Below are positions 1-7,151 of a stretch of DNA of 8,128 nt, piece after piece. A program made the position numbers and the translations under genes. Each line of letters begins with the position of its first letter. Within the stretch, counting starts at the first letter, position 1. The notes beneath the pieces are model-generated. The model saw only the letters and a program-made list of their open reading frames with translations, searched no databases and was not told the DNA's origin. Origin of the DNA: Polaribacter sp. (GTDB taxonomy: Bacteria; Bacteroidota; Bacteroidia; Flavobacteriales; Flavobacteriaceae); contig JANQTK010000341.1 in the NCBI GenBank assembly GCA_030731695.1, positions 1 to 8,128 of the forward strand, written 5' to 3'.

Positions 1-528
1 TGTAAATAAAATTATTGACCAATAATAAGAAGAACTTCCTATTTCTCCAAAATAACTTCCAATAACCATGGTATTACTCCAAACCTCGTTAAACAAACGA
101 AAAGCTATCAAAATAGAAAAAATAGCCATTGCTTTTTTACCAAATTTAGAAATCAAAAATTCGTGAATACTTTTAAAATTTCCTTTGGTTCTTAATTGAT
201 AAATAATAATACCTGCAACAGCAAAAGACAAATAATAACCAGCATACGCAACACCACCAACCAAACCAAAATCGAGTCCTAAATTTGCGGCGTTTGTAAT
301 ACTTTTTGCAAAAATCCAAGAAATAATTAAGCTTCCTGTTAATACGAAAGTATTAGGGGCCTTTTTCTTGTTTACAGCTTTAAAAAACTGATCTGTGGTT
401 TTTGCTAAAGGAGATATAAAAAATAGTATTAAACTTGATACTATAATTAATCCCCATTGAAAAGCCCATCCCAACCTTCCCAAAGGGAAGGAGTTCTCAC
501 TCATGAAAAGAAAAAAGGATGTTAGCAT
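1..528 (-). CDS. Sodium:solute symporter (SSF) family transporter, 3' end cut by window
   Basis: Reading the minus strand from 528 gives 176 uninterrupted codons that run off the left edge, so only the N-terminal third or so is present. Visible hydrophobic segments are near residues 24-39, 60-78, 88-110 and 134-150. The stretch SKSITNAANLG (75-84) and RLFNEVWSNT (144-153) are typical of SSF symporters, which couple solute import across the inner membrane to sodium. An in-frame TAA lies two codons upstream of the ATG at 528, which bounds the start; a second in-frame ATG is at 504. The gene follows the SusD gene by 76 bases on the same strand, so it may carry across the inner membrane the solute that SusCD brings into the periplasm. 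The substrate cannot be told from this fragment. Oddly, residues 13-18 (SFPLGR) are encoded by a perfect palindrome that looks like a dispersed repeat, so the natural N-terminus may differ. Family call is fairly sure, start less so. Confidence 0.8.
   Translation of the reverse strand, partial: MLTSFFLFMSENSFPLGRLGWAFQWGLIIVSSLILFFISPLAKTTDQFFKAVNKKKAPNTFVLTGSLIISWIFAKSITNAANLGLDFGLVGGVAYAGYYLSFAVAGIIIYQLRTKGNFKSIHEFLISKFGKKAMAIFSILIAFRLFNEVWSNTMVIGSYFGEIGSSSYYWSIILFT
462..496 (-). repeat. REP-like palindromic element inside the symporter start region
   Basis: On the plus strand, CCTTCCC (475-481) and GGGAAGG (485-491) form a perfect 7-bp inverted repeat with an AAA loop. It is flanked by GC-richer sequence (GCCCATCCCAA on its left) that stands out from the AT-rich surroundings. 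A related sequence in opposite orientation lies at about 572-606. Short palindromes of this composition are commonly dispersed between genes in flavobacteria, but here it is read as codons of the symporter (about residues 11-22). Calling it a dispersed repeat is inference, since only this window can be seen. Confidence 0.5.
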
Positions 529-563
529 TTTTTATTTTAAAAATTTTATTTCATAATAATTTC

Positions 564-605
564 AGCATTTGTTCCCTTTCATTTGGAAAAGGTTAGGGAA
601 ATGCT
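564..605. repeat. Bulged hairpin/REP-like element between susD and the symporter gene
   Basis: AGCATTT (564-570) pairs with AAATGCT (599-605), and CCCT (574-577) pairs with AGGG (595-598). This gives 11 base pairs with a three-base bulge (571-573) and a 17-base loop. The right end coincides with the last base of the SusD stop codon (605-607). Neither strand has a T-run directly after the stem, so a simple intrinsic terminator is unlikely. It could stabilise the 3' end of the susCD message and lower expression of the downstream symporter, or be a repeat copy related to the element at 462-496 in inverted orientation. Confidence 0.5.
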
Positions 606-2044
606 TACTTATTCCACCAAACTTTAGCATCTAAACTATTTCCATTAGTTGCACCTGCTGCAACAGCATAATTAACTTGATTTAAAGTTGCTTCTTCAGC
701 AGGATAAGGCATTCTAACAGGAATTAAGCCATTGTTTAAACTTGCTGATACACTTTTTAAAGCAGGAAAACCTGTTCTTCTAAATTCAATCCAACCTTCG
801 TAACCATTTATAATAGAAGCAATCCATTTTTGAGTGATAATTTGTTCTAAAGGTGTTTTGCCAACAGCATTAAAATTTGCATTTCCTGATAAATAATTCG
901 CAGGCAAATTAGTGTTCCAATATTCGAATGCTTGAGTAACACCTAAATTGTATAATGATTCAGCACTTGTTGTGATGAGTCCTTTTTGTGCAGCTTCTGC
1001 TAGTAAAAAACTGGTTTCCCAAGCTGTGATAAAATTAGCATCTAAAGTAGAAGTATCTTCTCTAAAAGCTGTTCCTGCTAGAGAATAATCTGATAAAACT
1101 ATGGATGTTGTTGATGAATTAATTCCGTTTATTAAACCATTAAATTCGTTTGTATTAGAGTTTGCAAAAGGTCTGAAAAATGTACCAATTCTAGCATCAT
1201 TTAAACCGATTAAAACTTCTTCCATAGTTTCAGAAAGCACAAAATTATTAAAATCGCCCACTCTTAATTGAGCCAATCTAAAACTGTTTGGTTCTGAATT
1301 TGTAAAATCGAAAACTGCATTTTCATTATTATTTTTAATGTAATTTCCAGCATTAAAAATAGTTTGCAATTGATTTGAAACATCAACTTTACCAGAAATT
1401 CGTATTAAATATTTAATTTTTAATGAGTTTGCAAATTTTATCCAAGCTTGTAAATCGCCTTCAAATAAAATATCACCTTGTAAAGGAATTGAGCTTGAAT
1501 AACTATTAATTGCTGCGATTCCTTTATCTAAATTATCTAAAATTCCATTCTCTTTTTGGTAGATGTCTTCTTGTAAATCATACTTTGGAGTTGCTATTCC
1601 ATTCACACCATTAAACGCTTCAAAATAAGGAACATCACCAAACAAATCTGTTAAACCAGCAGCCATATATGCTTTTAAAATTAAGGCAGGACCTTGATAA
1701 ATTTCAAAAGCAGGAGTTTCTATACTTTGTTTTATAATGATTTCATTATCACGTAAATTGGTGTAAAAAATAGCCCAAGGATTTCCTCCCAATTGTGGAC
1801 TTTTTAAATCGTGTCTATCAAATAAATTAAAATCTAAAGCAGTTCTGTGTTGGGCTAATAAATCTCCAGCAACAAAACCTTCGTAACTCATTTGTTCGCC
1901 AAAATCATAAATAACTTGTCTTAATAACAAACTAGGTTGCACAGCAACTGGCGCATTTGGATTGGTATTTATTTCTTCAAAATCTTTGGTGCAACTGATA
2001 GTTATAAAAATTAAAGCTGCGAATATGTATATAATTTTTTTCAT
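605..2044 (-). CDS. SusD-like_2 family outer-membrane nutrient-binding lipoprotein
   Basis: The 479-residue product is a SusD/RagB homologue, best fitting the SusD-like_2 type. It begins with a lipoprotein signal peptide: MKK, a hydrophobic stretch at about 4-16, then ISC with the lipidated cysteine at 18. Acidic residues follow soon after (TKDFEEINTNPNAP), as in the Bacteroidota surface-export signal. SusD proteins are mostly helical, carry TPR-like helices, and sit as a lid on the partner SusC barrel where they capture ligand. The ending DAKVWWNK and the full length match complete members of the family. The ATG at 2044 lies 10 bases after the SusC stop, which indicates translation from the same message. 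The product should be surface exposed in the outer membrane. The ligand is unknown: no carbohydrate-active enzyme is visible nearby to suggest one. No frameshift or internal stop is seen. Confidence 0.93.
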   Translation of the reverse strand: MKKIIYIFAALIFITISCTKDFEEINTNPNAPVAVQPSLLLRQVIYDFGEQMSYEGFVAGDLLAQHRTALDFNLFDRHDLKSPQLGGNPWAIFYTNLRDNEIIIKQSIETPAFEIYQGPALILKAYMAAGLTDLFGDVPYFEAFNGVNGIATPKYDLQEDIYQKENGILDNLDKGIAAINSYSSSIPLQGDILFEGDLQAWIKFANSLKIKYLIRISGKVDVSNQLQTIFNAGNYIKNNNENAVFDFTNSEPNSFRLAQLRVGDFNNFVLSETMEEVLIGLNDARIGTFFRPFANSNTNEFNGLINGINSSTTSIVLSDYSLAGTAFREDTSTLDANFITAWETSFLLAEAAQKGLITTSAESLYNLGVTQAFEYWNTNLPANYLSGNANFNAVGKTPLEQIITQKWIASIINGYEGWIEFRRTGFPALKSVSASLNNGLIPVRMPYPAEEATLNQVNYAVAAGATNGNSLDAKVWWNK

Positions 2045-2054
2045 TGTAAATTTC

Positions 2055-5000
2055 TTAAAAATTAAATCCTACTTTAAAACCTAAACTTCTGCTAGTTGCG
2101 TAACTCATATCTTCAACACCACTTACAAAACCATTTCCTTGTACTGCTAATTGTTCAGGATCAAAATGTGGATTTTCTGTAATTACAAACAGGTTGTTTC
2201 CTATAAATGAAAAGTTCATTGTTGACGTATTTTTTAGCCCTAAAAAACCGCTATTTAATTCTAAAACATAACCAATAGAAAACTGACGCAATTTTAAAAA
2301 GGAAGCATCATAAACGTTATTTTCTTCGTGATTTCTATCATAAAATTGTCTGTAATAGCTTTCTGCAGAAACTGCAACTGTGTTGGGTTGCCCAGTATTT
2401 ACGTTTACACCTTGCGCAACAATTCCTGCCTCTGGTCTAAAAGAAGTTTCTGCTAATTGCCCACCAACATTACCTAAAGCTCTTGTTCTAGAAACGATTT
2501 CTCCTCCTTGTCTCCAATCGAATAAAAAACTTGCATTCCAGTTTTTATAGGTAAAAGAGTTGTTCCAACCTAAAGTAAAATCTGGGTTGTAATTCCCTAT
2601 TTTAATCAACTCATTATTGGCAATGTATCTTCCATTATCATCTAAAAGAAATTCACCTTCTGTATTTTTCTGATAACCAGTTCCATACATGTCTCCAACT
2701 TGTCCTCCTTCTTCAACTTGAAACCAAACAGTTTGGTTAGCACTATCGTAAACTCTGCTATAAGCCAAAGTTAAACGTCCATCATTTTGAGGTAAATCTT
2801 TAATGATTGATTTATTTGTTGCAAAATTAAAAGTGGTGTTCCAGGTAAAGTTTTCATTTCTAATTGGTGTGCCTCCCAAAATAATTTCAACACCAGTTGT
2901 ATTTACTTTTCCACCATTAATTACTTGCTGATTATAACCAGAAGAAATAGGAATTGGTAAAGAAATAATTTGATCTTTTGTGGTTGCATTATAATAAGTA
3001 AAGTCGATATTTAATCGATCTTTAAAGAAACGCACATCTGCACCAAACTCATAAGAAGTTGTTATTTCTGGTTTTAAATTTGCATTCGGAATAAAATTTT
3101 GATTGCTAAATGTAGGTTGCCCATTAAATGGCGTTTGCGACACAAAAGCACCAGAAGTTTGGTACGGATTTGTATCATTACCAACTTGCGCAACACTTGC
3201 TCTCAATTTTGCAAAAGAGATATTTTCTGGTAGTTTTTTATAGTTTGATAAAATAAAACTTGATGAAATTGAAGGATAAAAGAACGAGGTTCCATCTACA
3301 GAAAAAGGTGTTGCTAAAGCACTAGACCAATCGTTTCTGCCTGTAACATCAACAAATAAATAATCTTTGTAACCAAATTTTGCAATTCCGTATAAAGAAT
3401 TAATTCGTTTTTTAGATTCAAACTCAAAAACTTCTAAAGGCGAAGCTGCATTGTTTAAACTAAAAATTCCTGGTTGCGCTAAATTGGTAGTTTGTGTTTG
3501 TTTTGTAGATGCAGTTTGGTCTAATCTGTTTCCTCCAAAAGAAACATCAAAAGAAAAATCTCCAAAATTATCTGTATAATTTACCAAGAAATCTGTGTTA
3601 ATTTCTCTGTAAAAAACATCGTGTTCTGCATACGCTCCATTTTTAAATCGATTGCTGCTAAAATTACGTTTGAATTCTCTTACTTCAGAAGAATAATCCA
3701 TTCCAGAACGTAAAGAAACACTCAATTTATCTGTAAATTTATGATTGATGTCAATATTTCCAAAAACACGATCTCTGTTAAATGAATTGGTATTTTCATA
3801 GAGAATAAAAAATGGATTATCAAAAAAAGTATAGTTGAAAGAATATTGCTGAACACCTTCTAAACCTGGTTGCCAATAATTGCGCAAACTATTAATATTT
3901 AAAGAACGTGGACCCCAAGCAACTAAAGAATAATTTACATTTTCACTACCATAACCATTAGAAGGTCTATTGTCGCTATTAGAATTTACATAGTTTATAG
4001 AACTTGTAATTTTTGTTTTTTCTGATGGATTAAAATTCAATTTGAAAGCAGCCGTTTTTCTGTCTAAATTAACCCCAGGAATTATAGATTTACTAGCCAA
4101 ATCTGTAATAGATAATCTGTAAGAACCTCTTTCAAAACTATCATTTATTGCAATATTATTAATGGTTGTAATTCCTGTTTGATAAAAATCTTTTAAATTA
4201 TTTGGATTCGATTTGAAAAGAGTAGGCGTAATTGGTAAACCTGAATACAAAGAAGTATCTCCACCTCTAACCACAGTTCCATTTTGTAAAGTTACTGGCG
4301 AATCGAATTGTGGAATTAAATTTCCAACATCTAATCTAGGTCCCCAAGAATAGGTAATATTATCATTGGTTCCTCCACCTAAACCATCTACATATTCGAA
4401 ATTTCCAGAATTTCCTTGTCCATATTCATTTTGAAATTCAGGCAAACGAAAAGCAGAATCGAAAGTGATAGATGAATTTATACTAATTCCTAACCCTTTT
4501 TTCTCATTTCCATCTTTGGTTCTAATTACAATAACTCCATTAGAAGCACGAGTTCCATACAAAGCTGCAGCACTTGGTCCTTTTAAAACAGTAACAGATT
4601 CTATATCATCTGCGTTTACTTCCATAGCTCCATTTCCAAAATCAATTTCTTGAAAACCAGCAGCTGCTTCATTGGTAAAGTTTAAAACTGAATTGTTGTT
4701 TATAGGAGTTCCATCTACCACAAAAAGTGGATTGTTATTGGAAAAAGAAGCTTCTCCACGAATGGTTATTTTAGATGATGAACCAACTCCTGTTGCGCCT
4801 TGCGAAATAGTTACACCCGCTAATTTTCCAGATAAATTATCTAGAAAATTTACAGTTTTTACCTCCGTAACATCTTTTGCTTTTATTTCTTGCACTACGT
4901 AACCTAGCTCTTTCGTTTTTCTGTTTAAACCTAAAGCAGTTACTACAATTTCATCTAAATTAGTTTCAATTTCTACTAATTCAATATTGATAATTGTTTG

Positions 5001-5249
5001 AGTACCAACTTTTATTTTTTGCGTTTTATAACCTAAATAAGAGAAGGTTAAAACTGTATTTTCATCGGAAACTTCTATGGAATATGTTCCATTAATGTCT
5101 GATGTGGTTCCATTTTCTTTGGATGATGAAATGGCTACAGAAGGAATTCTGTCACCTGTAATTTTATCGGTAATTTTACCCGAAATTTTAATTTGTGAAA
5201 AACTGATACTCGTGAAAAGCAATGTCATCCACATAAAAATGATTTTCAT
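2055..5249 (-). CDS. SusC/RagA-type TonB-dependent outer-membrane transporter
   Basis: The 1064-residue product has the full SusC architecture. A signal peptide occupies about 1-18 (probable cleavage after SFS). A carboxypeptidase-regulatory-like beta domain spans about 20-93. The conserved LDEIVVTALG segment is at about 98-107. The TonB plug runs from about 108 to 245, with LSGKLAGVTI, PLFVVDGTPI and IESVTVLKGPSAAALYGTRA. A long beta-barrel follows and ends in phenylalanine (VGFNF), the usual outer-membrane insertion signal. Such proteins import ligands delivered by their SusD partner, driven by TonB-ExbBD. SusD follows after 10 bases. Upstream, the glycosyltransferase stop is 65 bases away and the spacer carries a 10-bp palindrome that could control this gene. 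At the start, the sequence ATGTAATG places an out-of-frame ATG-TAA directly over the true ATG, a minor oddity. The length is normal for the family and the gene looks intact. The transported substrate is not deducible. Confidence 0.96.
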   Translation of the reverse strand: MKIIFMWMTLLFTSISFSQIKISGKITDKITGDRIPSVAISSSKENGTTSDINGTYSIEVSDENTVLTFSYLGYKTQKIKVGTQTIINIELVEIETNLDEIVVTALGLNRKTKELGYVVQEIKAKDVTEVKTVNFLDNLSGKLAGVTISQGATGVGSSSKITIRGEASFSNNNPLFVVDGTPINNNSVLNFTNEAAAGFQEIDFGNGAMEVNADDIESVTVLKGPSAAALYGTRASNGVIVIRTKDGNEKKGLGISINSSITFDSAFRLPEFQNEYGQGNSGNFEYVDGLGGGTNDNITYSWGPRLDVGNLIPQFDSPVTLQNGTVVRGGDTSLYSGLPITPTLFKSNPNNLKDFYQTGITTINNIAINDSFERGSYRLSITDLASKSIIPGVNLDRKTAAFKLNFNPSEKTKITSSINYVNSNSDNRPSNGYGSENVNYSLVAWGPRSLNINSLRNYWQPGLEGVQQYSFNYTFFDNPFFILYENTNSFNRDRVFGNIDINHKFTDKLSVSLRSGMDYSSEVREFKRNFSSNRFKNGAYAEHDVFYREINTDFLVNYTDNFGDFSFDVSFGGNRLDQTASTKQTQTTNLAQPGIFSLNNAASPLEVFEFESKKRINSLYGIAKFGYKDYLFVDVTGRNDWSSALATPFSVDGTSFFYPSISSSFILSNYKKLPENISFAKLRASVAQVGNDTNPYQTSGAFVSQTPFNGQPTFSNQNFIPNANLKPEITTSYEFGADVRFFKDRLNIDFTYYNATTKDQIISLPIPISSGYNQQVINGGKVNTTGVEIILGGTPIRNENFTWNTTFNFATNKSIIKDLPQNDGRLTLAYSRVYDSANQTVWFQVEEGGQVGDMYGTGYQKNTEGEFLLDDNGRYIANNELIKIGNYNPDFTLGWNNSFTYKNWNASFLFDWRQGGEIVSRTRALGNVGGQLAETSFRPEAGIVAQGVNVNTGQPNTVAVSAESYYRQFYDRNHEENNVYDASFLKLRQFSIGYVLELNSGFLGLKNTSTMNFSFIGNNLFVITENPHFDPEQLAVQGNGFVSGVEDMSYATSRSLGFKVGFNF

Positions 5250-5283
5250 TACATATGGTTTTTTGTGAAAAATTGATTGTTTG

Positions 5284-5307
5284 TAATATTGATAAAAATC
5301 AATATTA
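5284..5307. promoter_or_regulatory. Perfect 10-bp palindrome with FNR/CRP-like box upstream of susC
   Basis: TAATATTGAT (5284-5293) and ATCAATATTA (5298-5307) are perfect inverted copies around an AAAA spacer. The core is TTGAT-N4-ATCAA, identical to the classical FNR-family recognition pattern. Its centre is about 46 bases upstream of the SusC start and it begins 8 bases after the glycosyltransferase stop. An operator for a CRP/FNR-family regulator of the susCD block is the favoured reading. As RNA it would be an A/U-only stem apart from two G-C pairs, with no immediate T-run on the minus strand, so it would make a poor terminator. I see no clean Bacteroidota -7 element (TAnnTTTG) at proper spacing. 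The left arm's TAATATTG differs from it by one base. Confidence 0.45.
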
Positions 5308-5314
5308 GAGGTAA

Positions 5315-5992
5315 TTAATCAAAAATAAAGGGAGAGCCTTTGTTAAAATGTTTAGAAAATGATTTTTCTAAAGTATAAAGTGTATAAAGATTGTTGGTTT
5401 TTTTATCAATAAAAATAAATAAACATAAAAGTTTAAAAATTGAATACGAAAGCTTTTTAAAACTGTGAATAATTTTAAAAATATCATCTTTAGTATCTAA
5501 ATCATTTAAGATTTCTAAAAAAGAAATATGTACTTTTTGGTTTCTTCCAATTTGAGTTACATACGATTGCAAACGATTGGTTTGCCAAGGAAATTTTAAA
5601 AATTCTTCTTTTTGAAACTGATTTTTATGAATTCCCATTAAATAAAAACCACCATCTTTTGAGGGTCCTAAAACCAACTCATTTTTTTCTAATTGCTGAA
5701 TTGTTTCAATTAAATGATGTGTTTTTAAATGTGGAGTATCATTACCAATAGTAATAATTGTTTCAAATCCTTTTAGAAAAACTGCCTCAATGGCATTTGT
5801 AAAACGCTCACCAAAAGAGTTTCCTATTTGGTTTTTTTCTGAAAAATGAAAATACTCAATTCCAGATTTTTTGACCACATTTAATGTTTGCTTATTTAAT
5901 TCAGTAAAAAATTCAGCAGAAAGAAAGTTTTTTCTCTCAGCATCTATTTTAGCAGAATTTGCAAAAATTAATATGGCAGTTTTATGTTTCAT
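5315..5992 (-). CDS. DUF2064 glycosyltransferase, probable arsenosugar-biosynthesis transferase 1 (TIGR04282-like)
   Basis: The 225-residue product has the conserved blocks of DUF2064 GT-A-like transferases in order: QIGNSFGERFTNA (55-67), IGNDTPHL (82-89, the acidic nucleotide/metal-binding position), LGPSKDGGFYLMGI (108-121), FPWQT (134-138) and LNDLDTKDD (162-170). In clusters with ArsS, a DUF2064 protein is thought to help attach or process the sugar part of arsenosugars; its exact reaction is not established. The N-terminus is unusual: where most members read AKxPxPGxxKTRL, this one has FANSAKIDAERKNF, so the basic motif is lost. After about residue 180 there is a basic, low-complexity tail ending NKGSPFIFD. 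No signal peptide is seen, so it is probably cytoplasmic. It lies 106 bases downstream of arsS on the same strand, separated by a repeat element. The DUF2064 call is firm; the pathway role rests on context. Confidence 0.82.
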   Translation of the reverse strand: MKHKTAILIFANSAKIDAERKNFLSAEFFTELNKQTLNVVKKSGIEYFHFSEKNQIGNSFGERFTNAIEAVFLKGFETIITIGNDTPHLKTHHLIETIQQLEKNELVLGPSKDGGFYLMGIHKNQFQKEEFLKFPWQTNRLQSYVTQIGRNQKVHISFLEILNDLDTKDDIFKIIHSFKKLSYSIFKLLCLFIFIDKKTNNLYTLYTLEKSFSKHFNKGSPFIFD

Positions 5993-5997
5993 TTTTT

Positions 5998-6095
5998 AAT
6001 CCTGTAAGGTTTCTAAAACTTTATAGGTTTTTTATTACTATTTTTTTATTGTCCCTTCAAGGAATCCTCATTCTTCGGAAATACTTTGCAGGATT
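5998..6095. repeat. 98-bp MITE-like element filling the arsS-glycosyltransferase spacer
   Basis: AATCCTGTAA (5998-6007) and TTGCAGGATT (6086-6095) are terminal inverted repeats matching at 9 of 10 positions. They enclose nearly the whole spacer, from 5 bases before the glycosyltransferase ATG to 3 bases after the arsS stop. Inside is a strong hairpin (6001-6027). A second possible stem pairs AATCCT (6063-6068) with AGGATT (6090-6095) and encloses TTC-TTCG-GAA (6071-6080). The element has no coding capacity. Its shape suggests a small non-autonomous mobile element or a composite of dispersed palindromes. No clear target-site duplication is visible. Confidence 0.45.
6001..6033 (+). terminator. 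Terminator-like hairpin facing the plus strand (antisense to the genes)
   Basis: CCTGTAAGGTTT (6001-6012) pairs with AAACTTTATAGG (6016-6027) over 12 continuous base pairs, with two G-U wobbles and a CTA loop. Six Ts follow (6028-6033), then more T-rich sequence. The wobbles pair only in plus-strand RNA; in the minus-strand transcript they become A-C mismatches and no T-run follows. It therefore has the form of an intrinsic terminator for transcription running against the operon. No plus-strand gene is visible to feed it. It may simply be part of the surrounding repeat element. Confidence 0.4.
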
Positions 6096-6098
6096 TTA

Positions 6099-7151
6099 TC
6101 ATGCAACAACACCTTGACAACTGCTTCCTGCACCAGCTGTGCAGCCATAACAATGTTGATTGATGATGATATTTCTGTTTTGTAATAATTCCTCGTTATA
6201 AGCTGAAATGTGCTGCACTTTGCTTGCTACTTTTAAATTCAACATTTGATTAAAATCGCAATCGTACAACCAACCATCCCAACTTACTGAAATCGTATTG
6301 GTACACATTACGTTTTGAACAGCTGTAGGATTGTAAGCATCCACCAAAGCTGTCATATAATCCTCGTAATTTTCAGAGGCAATCAAATAATCCAAAAATC
6401 GACTAATAGGTAAATTTGTAATGGCAAATAAATTATGAAAATTGATGTCAAAATCAGCCTTTAATACTTTTTTAAAATCTTGCTCTAGTGCTTGTTGGTT
6501 TCCTGGCAAAAATGCCCCTGAAGGATTGTACACCAAATCTAATTTCAATTCTGAATTCGGCATGCCATATCCAACTTTATTTAAGGATTTTAAAGCTTCA
6601 ATCGATTTATCAAAAACACCATCACCACGTTGTTTGTCTGTTTTTCCACGAGTCCAATGAGGCATTGAAGAAACGACATGCACTTTGTGTTTTTTAAAAA
6701 ACTCAGGTAAATCGTGGTATTTTTTATTAGCTCTAATGATGGTTAAATTTGATCGCACAATAAAGTCTTTAATCCCAGCTTTGCTTGCTTCTTCTACAAA
6801 CCATCTAAAATTTGGATTCATTTCAGGTGCGCCACCTGTTAAGTCTAAGGTGTGCGCTTCTGTTTTTTTGATGACTTCCAAGCATTGTTGCATGGTTTCA
6901 ATCGTCATAATTTCTTTTCTGTCTGGTCCAGCATCCACATGACAATGTTCGCAAACTTGGTTGCACATATAACCTAAGTTAATTTGCAAGATTTCTAGTT
7001 TTTTAGGACGTAAAGGAAACTGATTGGTTTCTTTTATTTTTGTAGCAAAAGTGGGTAATTCTCCGTTTCCAAAAATTCCGTTTGACAAAATTTCAAGTTG
7101 TCTATTGGTATTTGCGATGTCGTTATTTCTTGCTTTTAATGATTTCTTCAT
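6099..7151 (-). CDS. arsS: Arsenosugar biosynthesis radical SAM enzyme ArsS
   Basis: The 350-residue product matches the ArsS family (radical SAM with a Cys-rich C-terminal domain). The radical SAM cluster motif is CNQVCEHC (Cys63, 67, 70; CX3CX2C), followed by HVDAGPDR. SAM contacts are suggested by LTGGAPE (104-110). The C-terminal domain has MCTNTISVSWDGWLYDCDFNQ (Cys283, Cys298) and a final Cys-rich tail with HCYGCTAGAGSSC (Cys334, 337, 345), probably binding an auxiliary cluster. Characterised ArsS transfers the 5'-deoxyadenosyl radical from SAM to dimethylated arsenic, giving the nucleoside-like precursor of arsenosugars. It should act in the cytoplasm after ArsM. The start at 7151 gives the usual family N-terminus (KSLKARNND), yet the ATG sits at the edge of a repeat-like palindrome. 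The stop is TGA followed directly by TAA. The neighbouring peroxidase-like, DUF547 and DUF2064 genes support the assignment strongly. Confidence 0.94.
   Translation of the reverse strand: MKKSLKARNNDIANTNRQLEILSNGIFGNGELPTFATKIKETNQFPLRPKKLEILQINLGYMCNQVCEHCHVDAGPDRKEIMTIETMQQCLEVIKKTEAHTLDLTGGAPEMNPNFRWFVEEASKAGIKDFIVRSNLTIIRANKKYHDLPEFFKKHKVHVVSSMPHWTRGKTDKQRGDGVFDKSIEALKSLNKVGYGMPNSELKLDLVYNPSGAFLPGNQQALEQDFKKVLKADFDINFHNLFAITNLPISRFLDYLIASENYEDYMTALVDAYNPTAVQNVMCTNTISVSWDGWLYDCDFNQMLNLKVASKVQHISAYNEELLQNRNIIINQHCYGCTAGAGSSCQGVVA

Noticed and set aside
5247..5254. Start-stop mini-uORF (ATGTAATG) controlling susC
   Set aside because: An ATG-TAA overlaps the true ATG, but such an eight-base pattern is likely by chance in AT-rich DNA, and there is no evidence that it is used.
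4465..5268. Plus-strand open frames opposite susC (4465-4653, 4672-4902, 5077-5268)
   Set aside because: They lie fully or almost fully inside the well-supported SusC coding sequence on the other strand, show no recognisable domains, and look like antisense shadows.
5315..5345. Intrinsic terminator at the 3' end of the glycosyltransferase gene (AAAGG / CCTTT then ATTTTT on the minus strand)
   Set aside because: The stem is only five base pairs with two G-C pairs, lies inside the coding sequence and is followed by a short interrupted T-run. Too weak to call.
5250..5400. A Bacteroidota -33/-7 promoter for susC
   Set aside because: TTTTTG and TAATATTG are present, but only 12 bases separate them instead of about 19-21, and the -7 match has a mismatch.
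6442..6942. Plus-strand open frames opposite arsS
   Set aside because: They overlap each other and the highly conserved ArsS sequence, and their translations have no family features.
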